NCBI RefSeq assembly: GCF_025905425.1
Contig: NZ_CP109603.1
Span: 4,232,501-4,296,500, forward strand
From: Pseudomonas putida
GTDB lineage: Bacteria; Pseudomonadota; Gammaproteobacteria; Pseudomonadales; Pseudomonadaceae
Length of the DNA: 64,000 bases
Direction of reading: 5' to 3'
Shown here one piece after another: positions 39,150 through 48,767 of the stretch. The translations under genes were made by a program, and so were the position numbers. The notes beneath the pieces are model-generated. The model searched no databases and was not told the DNA's origin. It saw only the letters and a program-made list of their open reading frames with translations. How positions within the stretch are numbered: the stretch's first letter is position 1; each line of letters begins with the position of its first letter.

Positions 39150-40775
39150 ATGCTCAAACACGCAGTCATTCCGTTCCTGCTCGGCGCAGGTTTGCTCGCT
39201 GGCGCACCGCTCGCCCACGCGGCGTCCAACCTGGTGTTCTGCTCCGAAGGCAGCCCGGCAGGCTTCGACCCAGGGCAGTACACGACGGGAACCGACTTCG
39301 ACGCCTCGGCCGAGACCGTGTTCAACCGCCTGACCCAGTTCGAGCGCGGTGGTACCGCTGTGATCCCGGGCCTGGCGACAAAATGGGAAGTGTCCGACGA
39401 CGGCAAGACGTACACCTTCCACCTACGCGAAGGGGTCAAGTTCCACACCACTGACTACTTCAAGCCCAGCCGCGAATTCAATGCCGACGACGTGCTATTC
39501 ACGTTCAACCGCATGCTCGACAAGAACCACCCGTTCCGTAAGGCCTACCCCACCGAATTCCCCTACTTCACCGACATGGGCATGGACAACAACATCGCCA
39601 AGGTGGAGAAAGTCGACGACCACACCGTCAAGTTCGGCCTCAACGAAGTGGACGCCGCGTTCATCCAGAACCTGGCGATGAGCTTTGCCTCCATCCAGTC
39701 CGCCGAGTACGCCGACCAGTTGCTCAAGGGCGGCAAGGCCGCCGACCTCAATCAAAAACCGATCGGCACCGGCCCGTTCGTGTTCAGCAAGTACCAGAAA
39801 GACGCGCAGATCCGCTTCAAGGGCAACAAGGACTACTGGAAACCCGAGGACGTGAAGATCGACAACCTGATCTTCGCCATCACCACCGATGCCTCGGTGC
39901 GCATGCAAAAGCTGAAGAAGGGCGAGTGCCAGGTCACGCTGTTCCCGCGCCCGGCCGATATCGAGCCGCTCAAGGCTGACAAGAACCTGCAAATGCCGCA
40001 GCAGGCCGGCTTCAACCTCGGCTACATCGCCTACAACGTAATGGACAAGATCAAGGGCAGCAACGAGCCCAACCCCATGGCCAAACTCGAAGTGCGTCAG
40101 GCACTGGACATGGCAGTGGACAAAAAAAAGATCATCGAGTCGGTTTACCAGGGTGCCGGCCAACTGGCAGTGAACGGCATGCCGCCCACCCAGTGGTCCT
40201 ATGACGACACCATCAAGGACGCCGCCTTTGATCCGGAGAAGGCCAAGCAGCTGCTCAAGCAAGCCGGCATCAAGGAAGGCACCGAGATCACCCTGTGGGC
40301 CATGCCGGTGCAACGCCCGTACAACCCCAATGCCAAGCTGATGGCCGAGATGCTGCAAGCGGACTGGGCCAAGATCGGCATCAAGGCGAAGATCGTCAGC
40401 TATGAATGGGGCGAGTACATCAAGCGCTCCAAAGGTGGCGAACAGGGCGCCATGCTGATCGGCTGGAGCGGCGACAACGGTGACCCGGACAACTGGCTGG
40501 GCACCCTGTACGGCTGCGATGCCGTTGACGGCAACAACTTCTCCAAGTGGTGCTACAAGCCCTACGACGACCTGATCAAACAGGCCAAAGCCACCTCGGA
40601 CCAGGCCAAGCGCACCGAGCTGTACAAGCAGGCGCAGCACATCCTCAAGGAGCAGGTACCGATCACCCCGATCGCCCACTCCACCGTCTACCAACCCATG
40701 AGTGCCAAGGTGAAGGACTTCAAGATCAGCCCATTTGCGCTGAACGCCTTCTACGGCGTCAGCGTGGACAAATAG
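39150..40775 (+). CDS. dppA: Peptide ABC transporter solute-binding protein 1 (DppA-like)
   Basis: Periplasmic binding protein of SBP family 5 that captures di/tripeptides for DppBCDF. The 541-aa protein has a signal peptide (MLKHAVIPFLLGAGLLAGAPLAHA) and the DppA landmark VFCSEGSPAGFDPGQYTTG, and ends ALNAFYGVSVDK. Very similar to the second binding protein 150 bp downstream, so the two arose by tandem duplication. First gene of the cluster; a hairpin follows its stop. Confidence 0.92.
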   Translation: MLKHAVIPFLLGAGLLAGAPLAHAASNLVFCSEGSPAGFDPGQYTTGTDFDASAETVFNRLTQFERGGTAVIPGLATKWEVSDDGKTYTFHLREGVKFHTTDYFKPSREFNADDVLFTFNRMLDKNHPFRKAYPTEFPYFTDMGMDNNIAKVEKVDDHTVKFGLNEVDAAFIQNLAMSFASIQSAEYADQLLKGGKAADLNQKPIGTGPFVFSKYQKDAQIRFKGNKDYWKPEDVKIDNLIFAITTDASVRMQKLKKGECQVTLFPRPADIEPLKADKNLQMPQQAGFNLGYIAYNVMDKIKGSNEPNPMAKLEVRQALDMAVDKKKIIESVYQGAGQLAVNGMPPTQWSYDDTIKDAAFDPEKAKQLLKQAGIKEGTEITLWAMPVQRPYNPNAKLMAEMLQADWAKIGIKAKIVSYEWGEYIKRSKGGEQGAMLIGWSGDNGDPDNWLGTLYGCDAVDGNNFSKWCYKPYDDLIKQAKATSDQAKRTELYKQAQHILKEQVPITPIAHSTVYQPMSAKVKDFKISPFALNAFYGVSVDK

Positions 40776-40785
40776 GGTAGCCCCC

Positions 40786-40809
40786 GGCACCCGCCGCGCA
40801 GCGGGTGCC
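40786..40809 (+). other. Hairpin after solute-binding gene 1
   Basis: GGCACCCGC and GCGGGTGCC form a perfect 9-bp stem with a 6-nt loop, 10 nt after the stop. No T-run follows. Likely a 3'-end stabiliser or partial attenuator. Confidence 0.75.
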
Positions 40810-40923
40810 TGCCCCTCCACAGCCTTAACCCTCCCGCCGCCCGCTGCTACCCGCAGCGGGATAGGCACCCTGTTGCCGCCATTCGTACCCCGAGGCGGCC
40901 AAACAGACGAACAAGGACTTGCC

Positions 40924-42516
40924 ATGCGCCATGCCACCGCCCTTTCGACCCTGCTTGCGCTGGGCCTGATGAGCCAATCCCCTGCGTTGCTCGCAAAAAA
41001 CCTGGTGTTCTGCTCCGAAGGCAGCCCGGCCGGGTTCGACACCGCCCAGTACACCAGCGCCACCGACAACGATGCTGCCGAACCGATCTACAACCGCCTG
41101 GCCGAATTCGAACGCGGCGGCACCGCCGTGCACCCGGCCCTGGCCACGAAATGGGACATCTCCGAAGATGGCCTGCGCTACACCTTCCACCTGCGCGAGG
41201 GCGTCAAGTTCCACGCCAACAAGGCGTTCACCCCAAGCCGCGACTTCAATGCCGACGACGTGCTGTTCACCTTCAACCGCATGCTCGACAAGGGCCACCC
41301 GTTCCGGTTGGCCTACCCCACCGAATTCCCCTACTTCATCAGCATGGGCCTGGACAAGAACATCGCCCGCATCGAGAAGGCTGGCCCACTGACCGTGGTG
41401 TTCACCCTGAACACGGTCGACGCCGCGTTCATCCAGAACATTGCCATGAGCTTCGCCTCCATCCTTTCCGCCGAGTACGCCGAGCACCTGATGGCCAGTG
41501 GGCGACCCAGCGACATCAACCAACAACCCATCGGCACCGGCCCGTTCGTGTTCCAGCGCTACCAGAAGGATTCGCAAATCCGCTTCAAGGGCAACAAAGA
41601 CTACTGGGCACCGGAAGAGGTAAAGATCGATAACCTGGTGTTCTCGATCAACATCGACCCCTCGGTGCGCATCCAGAAACTGCGCCGCAACGAATGCCAG
41701 GTCACCTTGCACCCGCGACCGGCTGACTTGCCGGCGCTCAAGGCCGATACAAAACTCGACGTGCTGCAACAACCCGGCTTCAACCTCGGTTATATCGCCT
41801 ACAACACCCAGCACCCCCCCTTCGACCGCCTGGAAGTACGCCAGGCGATGGACATGGCGGTGAACAAGCAGGCGATCCTCCAGGCGGTGTATCAGGATTC
41901 CGGGCAGTTGGCGGTGAACGCCATGCCCCCCACCCAGTGGTCCTATGACGACAGCCTCAAGGACGCCCCCTTCGACCCCGATAAAGCCACGCAGTTGCTC
42001 AAGCAGGCCGGGGTCAAGGAAGGCACCGAAGTCACCCTTTGGGCCATGCCGGTACAGCGCCCGTACAACCCAAACGCCAAGCTCATGGCCGAAATGCTTC
42101 AAGCCGACTGGAGCAAGCTGGGCTTCAAGGTGCGGATCGTCAGTTACGAATGGGGTGAATACCTCAAGCGCATGAAAAGCGGCGAGCACGACATTGCCCT
42201 GATCGGCTGGACCGGTGACAACGGCGACCCGGACAACTGGCTCGGCACCCTCTACAACTGCGACGCCATCGGCAGCAACAACTACTCCCTGTGGTGCGAC
42301 CCGCAGTACGACAACCTGGTCAAACAAGCCAAGCAAGTGACCGACCGCGCACAACGCACGGCCCTCTACCAGCAGGCCCAGCAGCGGCTCAAGCAGCAGG
42401 TGCCGATTACCCCGGTGGCGCATTCCACGGTGAACCAACCGATCAGTGCAAAGGTTTCCGACTTCAAGGTCAGCCCCTTTGGCCGCAATGATTTTTCCGG
42501 TGTGAGTGTTGATTGA
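40924..42516 (+). CDS. Peptide ABC transporter solute-binding protein 2
   Basis: Second SBP family 5 protein, 530 aa, with signal peptide MRHATALSTLLALGLMSQSP and the same VFCSEGSPAGFDTAQYTS start of the mature chain as the first. The duplicate keeps the cysteine pair region and the closing FSGVSVD. Differences in the pocket-lining regions would let it take other peptides. The ATG at 40924 is used; the frame is open 17 codons upstream without a ribosome site. Confidence 0.92.
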   Translation: MRHATALSTLLALGLMSQSPALLAKNLVFCSEGSPAGFDTAQYTSATDNDAAEPIYNRLAEFERGGTAVHPALATKWDISEDGLRYTFHLREGVKFHANKAFTPSRDFNADDVLFTFNRMLDKGHPFRLAYPTEFPYFISMGLDKNIARIEKAGPLTVVFTLNTVDAAFIQNIAMSFASILSAEYAEHLMASGRPSDINQQPIGTGPFVFQRYQKDSQIRFKGNKDYWAPEEVKIDNLVFSINIDPSVRIQKLRRNECQVTLHPRPADLPALKADTKLDVLQQPGFNLGYIAYNTQHPPFDRLEVRQAMDMAVNKQAILQAVYQDSGQLAVNAMPPTQWSYDDSLKDAPFDPDKATQLLKQAGVKEGTEVTLWAMPVQRPYNPNAKLMAEMLQADWSKLGFKVRIVSYEWGEYLKRMKSGEHDIALIGWTGDNGDPDNWLGTLYNCDAIGSNNYSLWCDPQYDNLVKQAKQVTDRAQRTALYQQAQQRLKQQVPITPVAHSTVNQPISAKVSDFKVSPFGRNDFSGVSVD

Positions 42517-42528
42517 TTTTTAAACCTG

Positions 42529-42568
42529 CACTGGCCTCTTCGCGGGCAAGCCCGCAAAGAGGCCAGTG
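42529..42568 (+). other. Long hairpin (half-REP) after solute-binding gene 2
   Basis: CACTGGCCTCTT-C-GCGGGC-AA-GCCCGC-A-AAGAGGCCAGTG folds into an 18-bp stem with one C/A mismatch and a 2-nt tip. It contains the REP motif TTCGCGGGCAAGCCCGC. It is 13 nt after the stop and lies inside the cluster. Confidence 0.85.
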
Positions 42569-42688
42569 CTGGCAACAGACTCTCCCCCTGATTAGCCCGG
42601 CACCCCCAGGCAACCCTGGCAACACCGCAGCAACACGCCCGGCTCACAAGGCCGGTAATAACTAGAAAAAGGAAAGGGAGCTTTCACC

Positions 42689-44068
42689 TTGAGAATATTC
42701 ACCTCAACCGCACTGGCCTTGACCATCGGCAGCTTCTGCTCCGTGGCCGAGGCCGAACCCCAGAGCCAGGACTACGTCCCCTTCAGCCTCAAAACCAGCA
42801 GCGAACAAGACCAGGCTAAAGGCTTCGTCGACGGCCAGAGCCTGACCGGCTCCACCCGCAACTGGTATGCCCGCGAGCGCGCCACCCGCGCCCCGCTGTG
42901 GAAGTACTACAAAAGCGACGGCACCCGCCACGACACCCACAGCCGCGAGAACTGGCTGCAAGGCACCATTCTGAATTACAGCTCGGGCTTTACCCAAGGC
43001 ACCGTGGGCTTCGCTGTCGAAGCGGCCGGCTACAACGCCGTTGCCCTGCTGCAGGACCGCCAGGCCATCGCTGGCCCCAACAACCGGACACTGACCCACA
43101 GCGACGGCGACCCCATCGGCCAGTGGAGCAAACTGGGCCTGGGCAACATCAAGGCCCGTGTGTCCAACACCACCCTGACCGTCGGCCGCCAGTCGGTGGA
43201 CACACCGATGATCGCCTACATCGGCAATCGCGCCCTGCCTTCGAGCTTCCAGGGCGCCTTCCTGCACAGCGCCGAATTCGACAACCTGTCGTTCGACCTG
43301 GGCACCTTCGACCGCGTCTCACCGCGCACCGAGCAAAGCCTCAGCAAGTTCCGCAGCGAGTACGGCGCCGCTGGCGTCGAGACCGACCGCGCCAGCACCG
43401 CCGGGGTCAACTACCAGCCGTTGCGGAGTTTGAGCACCAGCCTGTACGCCACCAAGGTCGACGACTTCTGGAACCAGTACTACTTCGGCGCCAACCATGT
43501 ACTCGGCGACAGTGGCGTGCTGAGCCTTTCCACCGGCCTGAACTACTACAAGACCGTGGACGCAGGCAGCAAGAAGATGGGCGAGATCGACAACGACACC
43601 TACAGCCTGTCGCTTGCCCTGACACACCAGGCCCACACCCTTTCGGCCGCCTGGCAGCAGGTCAACGGCAACGAGTACTTCGACTACCTGCACGAAACCA
43701 ACGGCATCTACCTGGCCAACTCGCTGCTTTCGGACTTCAACGGCCCGAACGAGAAATCGCTGCAGATTTCCTATGTGCTGAACATGGCGCCGTACGGCGT
43801 GCCGGGCCTGAAGTTCAACCTGTACAACGCGCGCGGCTGGGGTATCGATGGCACGCATTACCGTGGCACCGCCTATGACGTCGCTGGCATGGACGGCGAG
43901 ACCCACTACGAGTGGGGCATCGGCACCAGCTACGCAGTGCAGAGCGGCCCGCTGAAGGACACCAGCATCCGCGCCACCTACACCGCGCACCGCGCGAGCA
44001 AGGCCCAGGCCGATGGCAGCCTGGACGAGTTCCGGGTGGTGACCACCATTCCGTTCAACATCCTCTGA
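42689..44068 (+). CDS. opdP: OprD-family outer-membrane porin (OpdP-like)
   Basis: Substrate-specific porin; in P. aeruginosa the dpp cluster carries OpdP, used for dipeptide and carbapenem entry. The 459-aa protein starts at TTG 42689 with GGAAAGGGAG upstream, has a signal peptide (MRIFTSTALALTIGSFCSVAEA), an OprD N-terminus (FVDGQSLTGSTRNWYARE) and ends in the barrel residue pattern VTTIPFNIL. The symbol is by synteny with OpdP and OprD-family membership. Confidence 0.85.
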   Translation: MRIFTSTALALTIGSFCSVAEAEPQSQDYVPFSLKTSSEQDQAKGFVDGQSLTGSTRNWYARERATRAPLWKYYKSDGTRHDTHSRENWLQGTILNYSSGFTQGTVGFAVEAAGYNAVALLQDRQAIAGPNNRTLTHSDGDPIGQWSKLGLGNIKARVSNTTLTVGRQSVDTPMIAYIGNRALPSSFQGAFLHSAEFDNLSFDLGTFDRVSPRTEQSLSKFRSEYGAAGVETDRASTAGVNYQPLRSLSTSLYATKVDDFWNQYYFGANHVLGDSGVLSLSTGLNYYKTVDAGSKKMGEIDNDTYSLSLALTHQAHTLSAAWQQVNGNEYFDYLHETNGIYLANSLLSDFNGPNEKSLQISYVLNMAPYGVPGLKFNLYNARGWGIDGTHYRGTAYDVAGMDGETHYEWGIGTSYAVQSGPLKDTSIRATYTAHRASKAQADGSLDEFRVVTTIPFNIL

Positions 44069-44076
44069 CCCATGAC

Positions 44077-44118
44077 GCCACGGCCTGCTTCGCCAAACTG
44101 AAAAAATCAGGCCGTGGC
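44077..44118 (+). other. Hairpin after the porin gene
   Basis: GCCACGGCCTG and CAGGCCGTGGC form a perfect 11-bp stem with a 20-nt loop that holds an A-run. It starts 8 nt after the porin stop and ends 36 nt before the next start codon. Confidence 0.8.
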
Positions 44119-44153
44119 GGCTACGCTGGAATCAATGCTTGCAGGGAGTACTC

Positions 44154-45749
44154 ATGAAATCGCTACCGCTTCGCGCTGCCCTGGCAGCGCTCATCCTGGG
44201 CAGCGCCACGCACCTTGCGGCCAAGCCGCTGGTGGTGTGCACCGAAGCCAGCCCCGAAGGCTTCGATATCGTCCAGTACACCACTGCGGTTACCGCCGAC
44301 GCCTCGGCCGAAACGGTGTTCAACCGCCTGGTCGATTTCAAACCCGGCACCACCGACATCGAGCCGGCCCTGGCCGAACGCTGGGACATTTCCGCCGATG
44401 GCCTGACCTACACCTTTCACCTGCGCCAGGGGGTGAAGTTCCACACCACCGACTACTTCACCCCAACCCGCGACTTCAATGCCGACGATGTACTGTGGAG
44501 CCTGCGCCGCCAGCTCGACCCGCAACACCCCTGGCACGCCAAGACCAGCGTCGGCTACCCGTATTTTGAAAGCATGGCCTTTGGCAAATTGCTCAAGTCG
44601 GTGGACAAGACCGACGCACACACCGTGGTGATCACCCTGACCCGGCCAGAAGCGCCGTTTCTGCGCGACATGGCCATGGCCTTCACTTCAATCTACTCGG
44701 CCGAATACGGCGACCAACTGCTCAAGGCCGGCAAAACCGGTGACCTCAACAGCAAGCCGATCGGCACCGGCCCGTTCATTTTCCAGCGCTACAACAAGGA
44801 CGCCCAGGTCCGCTACAAGCCCAACCCGGACTATTTCCGCGGCAAGCCACCGGCCGATGCCCTGATTTTTGCCATCGCCAACGACAGCAATGTGCGCCTG
44901 CAAAAGCTTCGCGCCAACGAATGCCAGGTAGCGCTGTACCCCAAGCCCGACGACGTGCCGTCGATCAAAGTCGACCCTAAGCTCAAGGTCGCCGAAATCG
45001 AAGCGCTGGTCACCGGCTACATCGCCATGAACACCGAGCACAAATACCTCAGCGATGTGCGGGTGCGCAAAGCCATCGACATGGCGTTCGACCGCCAGAC
45101 CCACGTCGACCAGTTGTTCGGAAAAGGCAACGCCGTGGTCGGCATCAACCCCTACCCGCCTGCCATGATCGGCTTCAACAGCAGCAACAAAAACCCGCCC
45201 CGCGACCTCGACAAGGCACGTGCACTGCTCAAAGAGGCCGGCGTGCCGGAGGGTACCGTCATCACGCTGTTCACCCGCAACGGCGGCGGCCCAACCAACC
45301 CCAACCCGCGGCTGTCGGCCGAAATGCTCCAGGCGGACTTAGCCAAGGTCGGCATCAAGCTCGATATCCGTGTCATGGAGTGGGCAGAGATGCTGCGCCG
45401 GGCCAAAAAAGGCGAAGCCGACCTGGTTTCCACCGGTTGGGCCAGCGACAACGGCGACCCAGACAACTTCCTCACCCCGCTGCTCAGTTGCGAGGCGGCG
45501 AAAAATGGCGAGAACTACGCACGCTGGTGCAACTCGAAATTCCAGGCGCTGATCACCCAGGCCCGTGAAGTGACCGACAACGGCGAGCGTGCAAGGCTCT
45601 ATAGCGAGGCATTGAAGGTGTACGATGACGACCAGCCCTGGATCAGCATGGCCCATCCGAAGATGTTTACCGCCATGCGTGACAATGTGGAGGGGTACGT
45701 GATCAACCCTCTGACCAACAACAACTTCGCCACCACTCGGGTGAAGTAG
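44154..45749 (+). CDS. Peptide ABC transporter solute-binding protein 3
   Basis: Third SBP family 5 protein, 531 aa, more divergent from the first two (VVCTEASPEGFDIVQYTTA in place of VFCSEGSPAGF). It has a signal peptide (MKSLPLRAALAALILGSATHLAA). ATG 44154 has AGGGAG 6 nt upstream; an in-frame TTG at 44139 does not. It directly precedes dppB and may be the principal partner of the membrane complex. Confidence 0.92.
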   Translation: MKSLPLRAALAALILGSATHLAAKPLVVCTEASPEGFDIVQYTTAVTADASAETVFNRLVDFKPGTTDIEPALAERWDISADGLTYTFHLRQGVKFHTTDYFTPTRDFNADDVLWSLRRQLDPQHPWHAKTSVGYPYFESMAFGKLLKSVDKTDAHTVVITLTRPEAPFLRDMAMAFTSIYSAEYGDQLLKAGKTGDLNSKPIGTGPFIFQRYNKDAQVRYKPNPDYFRGKPPADALIFAIANDSNVRLQKLRANECQVALYPKPDDVPSIKVDPKLKVAEIEALVTGYIAMNTEHKYLSDVRVRKAIDMAFDRQTHVDQLFGKGNAVVGINPYPPAMIGFNSSNKNPPRDLDKARALLKEAGVPEGTVITLFTRNGGGPTNPNPRLSAEMLQADLAKVGIKLDIRVMEWAEMLRRAKKGEADLVSTGWASDNGDPDNFLTPLLSCEAAKNGENYARWCNSKFQALITQAREVTDNGERARLYSEALKVYDDDQPWISMAHPKMFTAMRDNVEGYVINPLTNNNFATTRVK

Positions 45750-45760
45750 AAAAACAACGA

Positions 45761-45789
45761 CCGCCGGCAGCCCACACGGGGACCGGCGG
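45761..45789 (+). other. Hairpin between solute-binding gene 3 and dppB
   Basis: CCGCCGG and CCGGCGG can form a 7-bp stem around a 15-nt loop. It lies in the 91-nt gap before dppB and may lower expression of the membrane and ATPase genes relative to the binding protein. Confidence 0.6.
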
Positions 45790-45840
45790 CATTGCCGTGA
45801 CGCGCTGACTGCCGCATGGCCTGAAGAGGTAACCCCGACA

Positions 45841-46851
45841 ATGTTGAGTTTTATTGCCCGGCGCCTGGGCCTGCTGATCCCGACCTTCTTCGGTATCACC
45901 TTGCTGACCTTTGCGCTCATACGCCTGATCCCCGGCGACCCGGTGGAAGTGATGATGGGCGAGCGCAGGGTCGACCCCGAAATGCACGCCCAGGCCATGG
46001 AGCGCCTGGGCCTGAACAAGCCGCTGCCGGTCCAGTACCTGGACTATGTGGGCAAGCTCGCCCAGGGTGACCTGGGCGAATCGCTGCGCACCCGCGAAAG
46101 CGTGTGGACCGAGTTCCTCACCCTGTTCCCCGCCACCCTGGAGCTGGCCTTCGCCGCCCTGCTGTTCGCCGGCATCGTCGGCCTGTTGGCCGGGGTGATC
46201 GCCGCGCTCAAGCGCGGCTCGTTGTTCGATCATGGGGTGATGGGCATTTCACTCGCCGGTTACTCCATGCCGATCTTCTGGTGGGGCCTGATCCTGATCA
46301 TGTTCTTCTCGGTAAGCCTGGGCTGGACGCCCGTGTCCGGGCGAATCGACCTGCTTTACGACATCGAGCCGAAAACCGGTTTCATGTTGATCGATACCCT
46401 GCTCAGCGACGAAGAAGGCGCGTTCAAGGACGCGGTGATGCACCTGATCCTGCCGGCCATCGTGCTGGGCACCATTCCGCTGGCGGTGATTGCCCGCATG
46501 ACCCGCTCGTCGATGCTCGAAGTGCTGCGCGAAGACTACATCCGCACTGCCCGCGCCAAAGGCCTGTCGCCGGCCCGCGTGGTGTTCGTGCACGGCCTGC
46601 GCAATGCGCTGATCCCGGTGCTCACCGTGTTCGGCCTGCAGGTCGGCACGCTGCTGGCCGGTGCCGTGCTGACCGAAACCATCTTTTCCTGGCCGGGCAT
46701 CGGCAAATGGCTGATCGAAGCCATCGGTGCCCGTGACTACCCCGTGGTCCAGAACGGCATCCTGTTGATCGCCTGCCTGGTGATTCTGGTCAACTTCGTC
46801 GTGGACATCCTCTACGGCCTGGCCAACCCACGCATCCGTCATCAGCGCTGA
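45841..46851 (+). CDS. dppB: DppB, dipeptide ABC transporter permease
   Basis: Inner-membrane permease of the dipeptide importer. The 336-aa protein begins with the OppB/DppB N-terminus (LSFIARRLGLLIPTFFGITLLTF), has six hydrophobic segments and the EAA-type loop (EDYIRTARAKGLSPARVVF). It is 10 nt from dppC. Confidence 0.95.
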   Translation: MLSFIARRLGLLIPTFFGITLLTFALIRLIPGDPVEVMMGERRVDPEMHAQAMERLGLNKPLPVQYLDYVGKLAQGDLGESLRTRESVWTEFLTLFPATLELAFAALLFAGIVGLLAGVIAALKRGSLFDHGVMGISLAGYSMPIFWWGLILIMFFSVSLGWTPVSGRIDLLYDIEPKTGFMLIDTLLSDEEGAFKDAVMHLILPAIVLGTIPLAVIARMTRSSMLEVLREDYIRTARAKGLSPARVVFVHGLRNALIPVLTVFGLQVGTLLAGAVLTETIFSWPGIGKWLIEAIGARDYPVVQNGILLIACLVILVNFVVDILYGLANPRIRHQR

Positions 46852-46861
46852 GGCCTTCGTC

Positions 46862-47788
46862 ATGACTAGCCCGATTACAAAACCCGTCACACCGGCAAGC
46901 CCGGTGGACCAGAGCCTGCTCTACCCCTCGCCATACAAGGAATTCTGGCACGCCTTCGCGCAAAACAAGGGCGCGGTGATGGGCCTGGCCTTCATGTGCC
47001 TGGTGGTGTTCTGCGCGCTGTTCGCGCCGTGGGTCGCGCCACATGACCCAAGCGAGCAGTACCGCGACTTCCTGCTGACCCCTCCGGTGTGGCTCGAAGG
47101 CGGTACCTGGCAATTCATCCTCGGCACCGACGAACTGGGCCGCGACCTGCTGTCGCGCTTGATCCAGGGCGCCCGGCTGTCATTGCTGATCGGCCTGTCG
47201 TCGGTGGTGATGTCGCTGATCCCAGGGATTCTGCTGGGCCTGCTGGCCGGCTTCTTCCCGAGCTTCCTCGGCCCATCGATCATGCGCCTGATGGACGTGA
47301 TGCTGGCCCTGCCGTCGCTGCTGCTGGCCGTGGCCATCGTCGCCATCCTCGGCCCTGGCCTGATCAACACCGTGATCGCCATCGCCATCGTCTCGCTGCC
47401 CGCCTATGTGCGCCTGACCCGCGCCGCAGTGATGGGCGAACTCAACCGTGACTACGTCACCGCCGCCCGCCTGGCGGGTGCCAGCTTGCCGCGCCTGATG
47501 TTCGTCACCGTGCTGCCCAACTGCATGGCGCCGTTGATCGTGCAGGCCACCTTGAGTTTCTCTTCGGCGATCCTCGACGCCGCGGCCCTGGGCTTCCTCG
47601 GCCTGGGTGTGCAACCGCCGACCCCCGAGTGGGGCACCATGCTGGCCTCGGCCCGCGACTACATCGAGCGGGCCTGGTGGGTGGTGAGCCTGCCGGGGGT
47701 GACCATTCTGCTCAGCGTGCTGGCAATCAACCTGATGGGCGACGGACTGCGCGATGCGCTGGACCCGAAACTCAAGAACGCCGCCTGA
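46862..47788 (+). CDS. dppC: DppC, dipeptide ABC transporter permease
   Basis: Second permease, 308 aa, with the OppC/DppC N-terminal domain ([17 protein letters not shown]), the [21 protein letters not shown] family block and the EAA loop ([19 protein letters not shown]). dppD starts 10 nt after its stop with GAGGAG. Confidence 0.95.
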   Translation: MTSPITKPVTPASPVDQSLLYPSPYKEFWHAFAQNKGAVMGLAFMCLVVFCALFAPWVAPHDPSEQYRDFLLTPPVWLEGGTWQFILGTDELGRDLLSRLIQGARLSLLIGLSSVVMSLIPGILLGLLAGFFPSFLGPSIMRLMDVMLALPSLLLAVAIVAILGPGLINTVIAIAIVSLPAYVRLTRAAVMGELNRDYVTAARLAGASLPRLMFVTVLPNCMAPLIVQATLSFSSAILDAAALGFLGLGVQPPTPEWGTMLASARDYIERAWWVVSLPGVTILLSVLAINLMGDGLRDALDPKLKNAA

Positions 47789-47798
47789 GGAGAACGCC

Positions 47799-48767
47799 AT
47801 GTCACTGTTGCAGATCAACAACCTGAACGTGCGCTTCGGCGACGCCAACGCGGTACCGGTGGTGGACGGCCTGGACCTGGCGGTGGATGCCGGCGAGATC
47901 CTGGCCATCGTCGGCGAATCCGGCTCAGGCAAATCCGTCACTATGATGGCCCTGATGGGCCTGATCGACGCCCCTGGGCGCATCACCGCCGATGCCATGA
48001 CGTTCAACGGCACCGACATGCTCAGGCTCAGCGGCCGTCAGCGGCGCAAGGTGGTGGGCAAGGACATCGCCATGGTCTTCCAGGACCCGATGACCGCGCT
48101 CAACCCCAGCTTCACCGTGGGCTACCAGATCGAGGAAGTGCTGCGCCAGCACCTGGGCCTGAAGGGCAAAGCTGCGCGCCAGCGTGCCTTGGAGCTGTTG
48201 AAGAAGGTCGAGATCCCGGCTGCGGAAAGCCGCCTGGACGCCTACCCGCACCAACTGTCCGGCGGCATGAGCCAGCGCGTGGCGATCGCCATGGCGATTG
48301 CCGGCGAACCCAAGCTGCTGATCGCCGATGAGCCGACCACCGCCCTCGATGTGACCATCCAGGCGCAGATCATGGAGCTGCTGGTCAACTTGCAGAAGGA
48401 GCGCAACATGGCGCTCATCCTGATTACCCATGACCTGGCCGTGGTGGCCGAAACCGCCAAGCGTGTCTGTGTGATGTATGCCGGGCAAGCCGTGGAAGTG
48501 GGCCAGGTGCCCGAGCTGTTCGACGTCCCAGCCCACCCCTACAGCGAAGCACTGCTGGCGGCGATCCCCGAGCACAGCATCGGCGCTGAGCGCCTGGCCA
48601 CCCTGCCCGGCATCGTCCCTGGCCGTTATGACCGGCCGCAAGGTTGCCTGCTGTCACCGCGCTGCCCGTACGTGCAGGACAATTGCCGGCAACAACGCCC
48701 GCCCCTCGCCCCCCAGGCCCACAGCCTGGTGCGGTGCTTCTACCCGCTGAACCAGGAGGTGGCGTGA
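47799..48767 (+). CDS. dppD: DppD, dipeptide ABC transporter ATPase
   Basis: First of the two ATPases. The 322-aa protein has Walker [10 protein letters not shown], signature LSGGMSQR, Walker [14 protein letters not shown], and the C-terminal oligopeptide-ABC extension with cysteines ([15 protein letters not shown]) that in this family can bind an Fe-S cluster. ATG 47799 is preceded by GAGGAG. Its stop overlaps the dppF ATG by one base. Confidence 0.96.
   Translation: MSLLQINNLNVRFGDANAVPVVDGLDLAVDAGEILAIVGESGSGKSVTMMALMGLIDAPGRITADAMTFNGTDMLRLSGRQRRKVVGKDIAMVFQDPMTALNPSFTVGYQIEEVLRQHLGLKGKAARQRALELLKKVEIPAAESRLDAYPHQLSGGMSQRVAIAMAIAGEPKLLIADEPTTALDVTIQAQIMELLVNLQKERNMALILITHDLAVVAETAKRVCVMYAGQAVEVGQVPELFDVPAHPYSEALLAAIPEHSIGAERLATLPGIVPGRYDRPQGCLLSPRCPYVQDNCRQQRPPLAPQAHSLVRCFYPLNQEVA

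Noticed and set aside
39495..42438. Two long minus-strand frames (524 and 537 codons) opposite the peptide-binding genes
   Set aside because: They resemble each other only because the two binding-protein genes are duplicates; no ribosome sites or domains.
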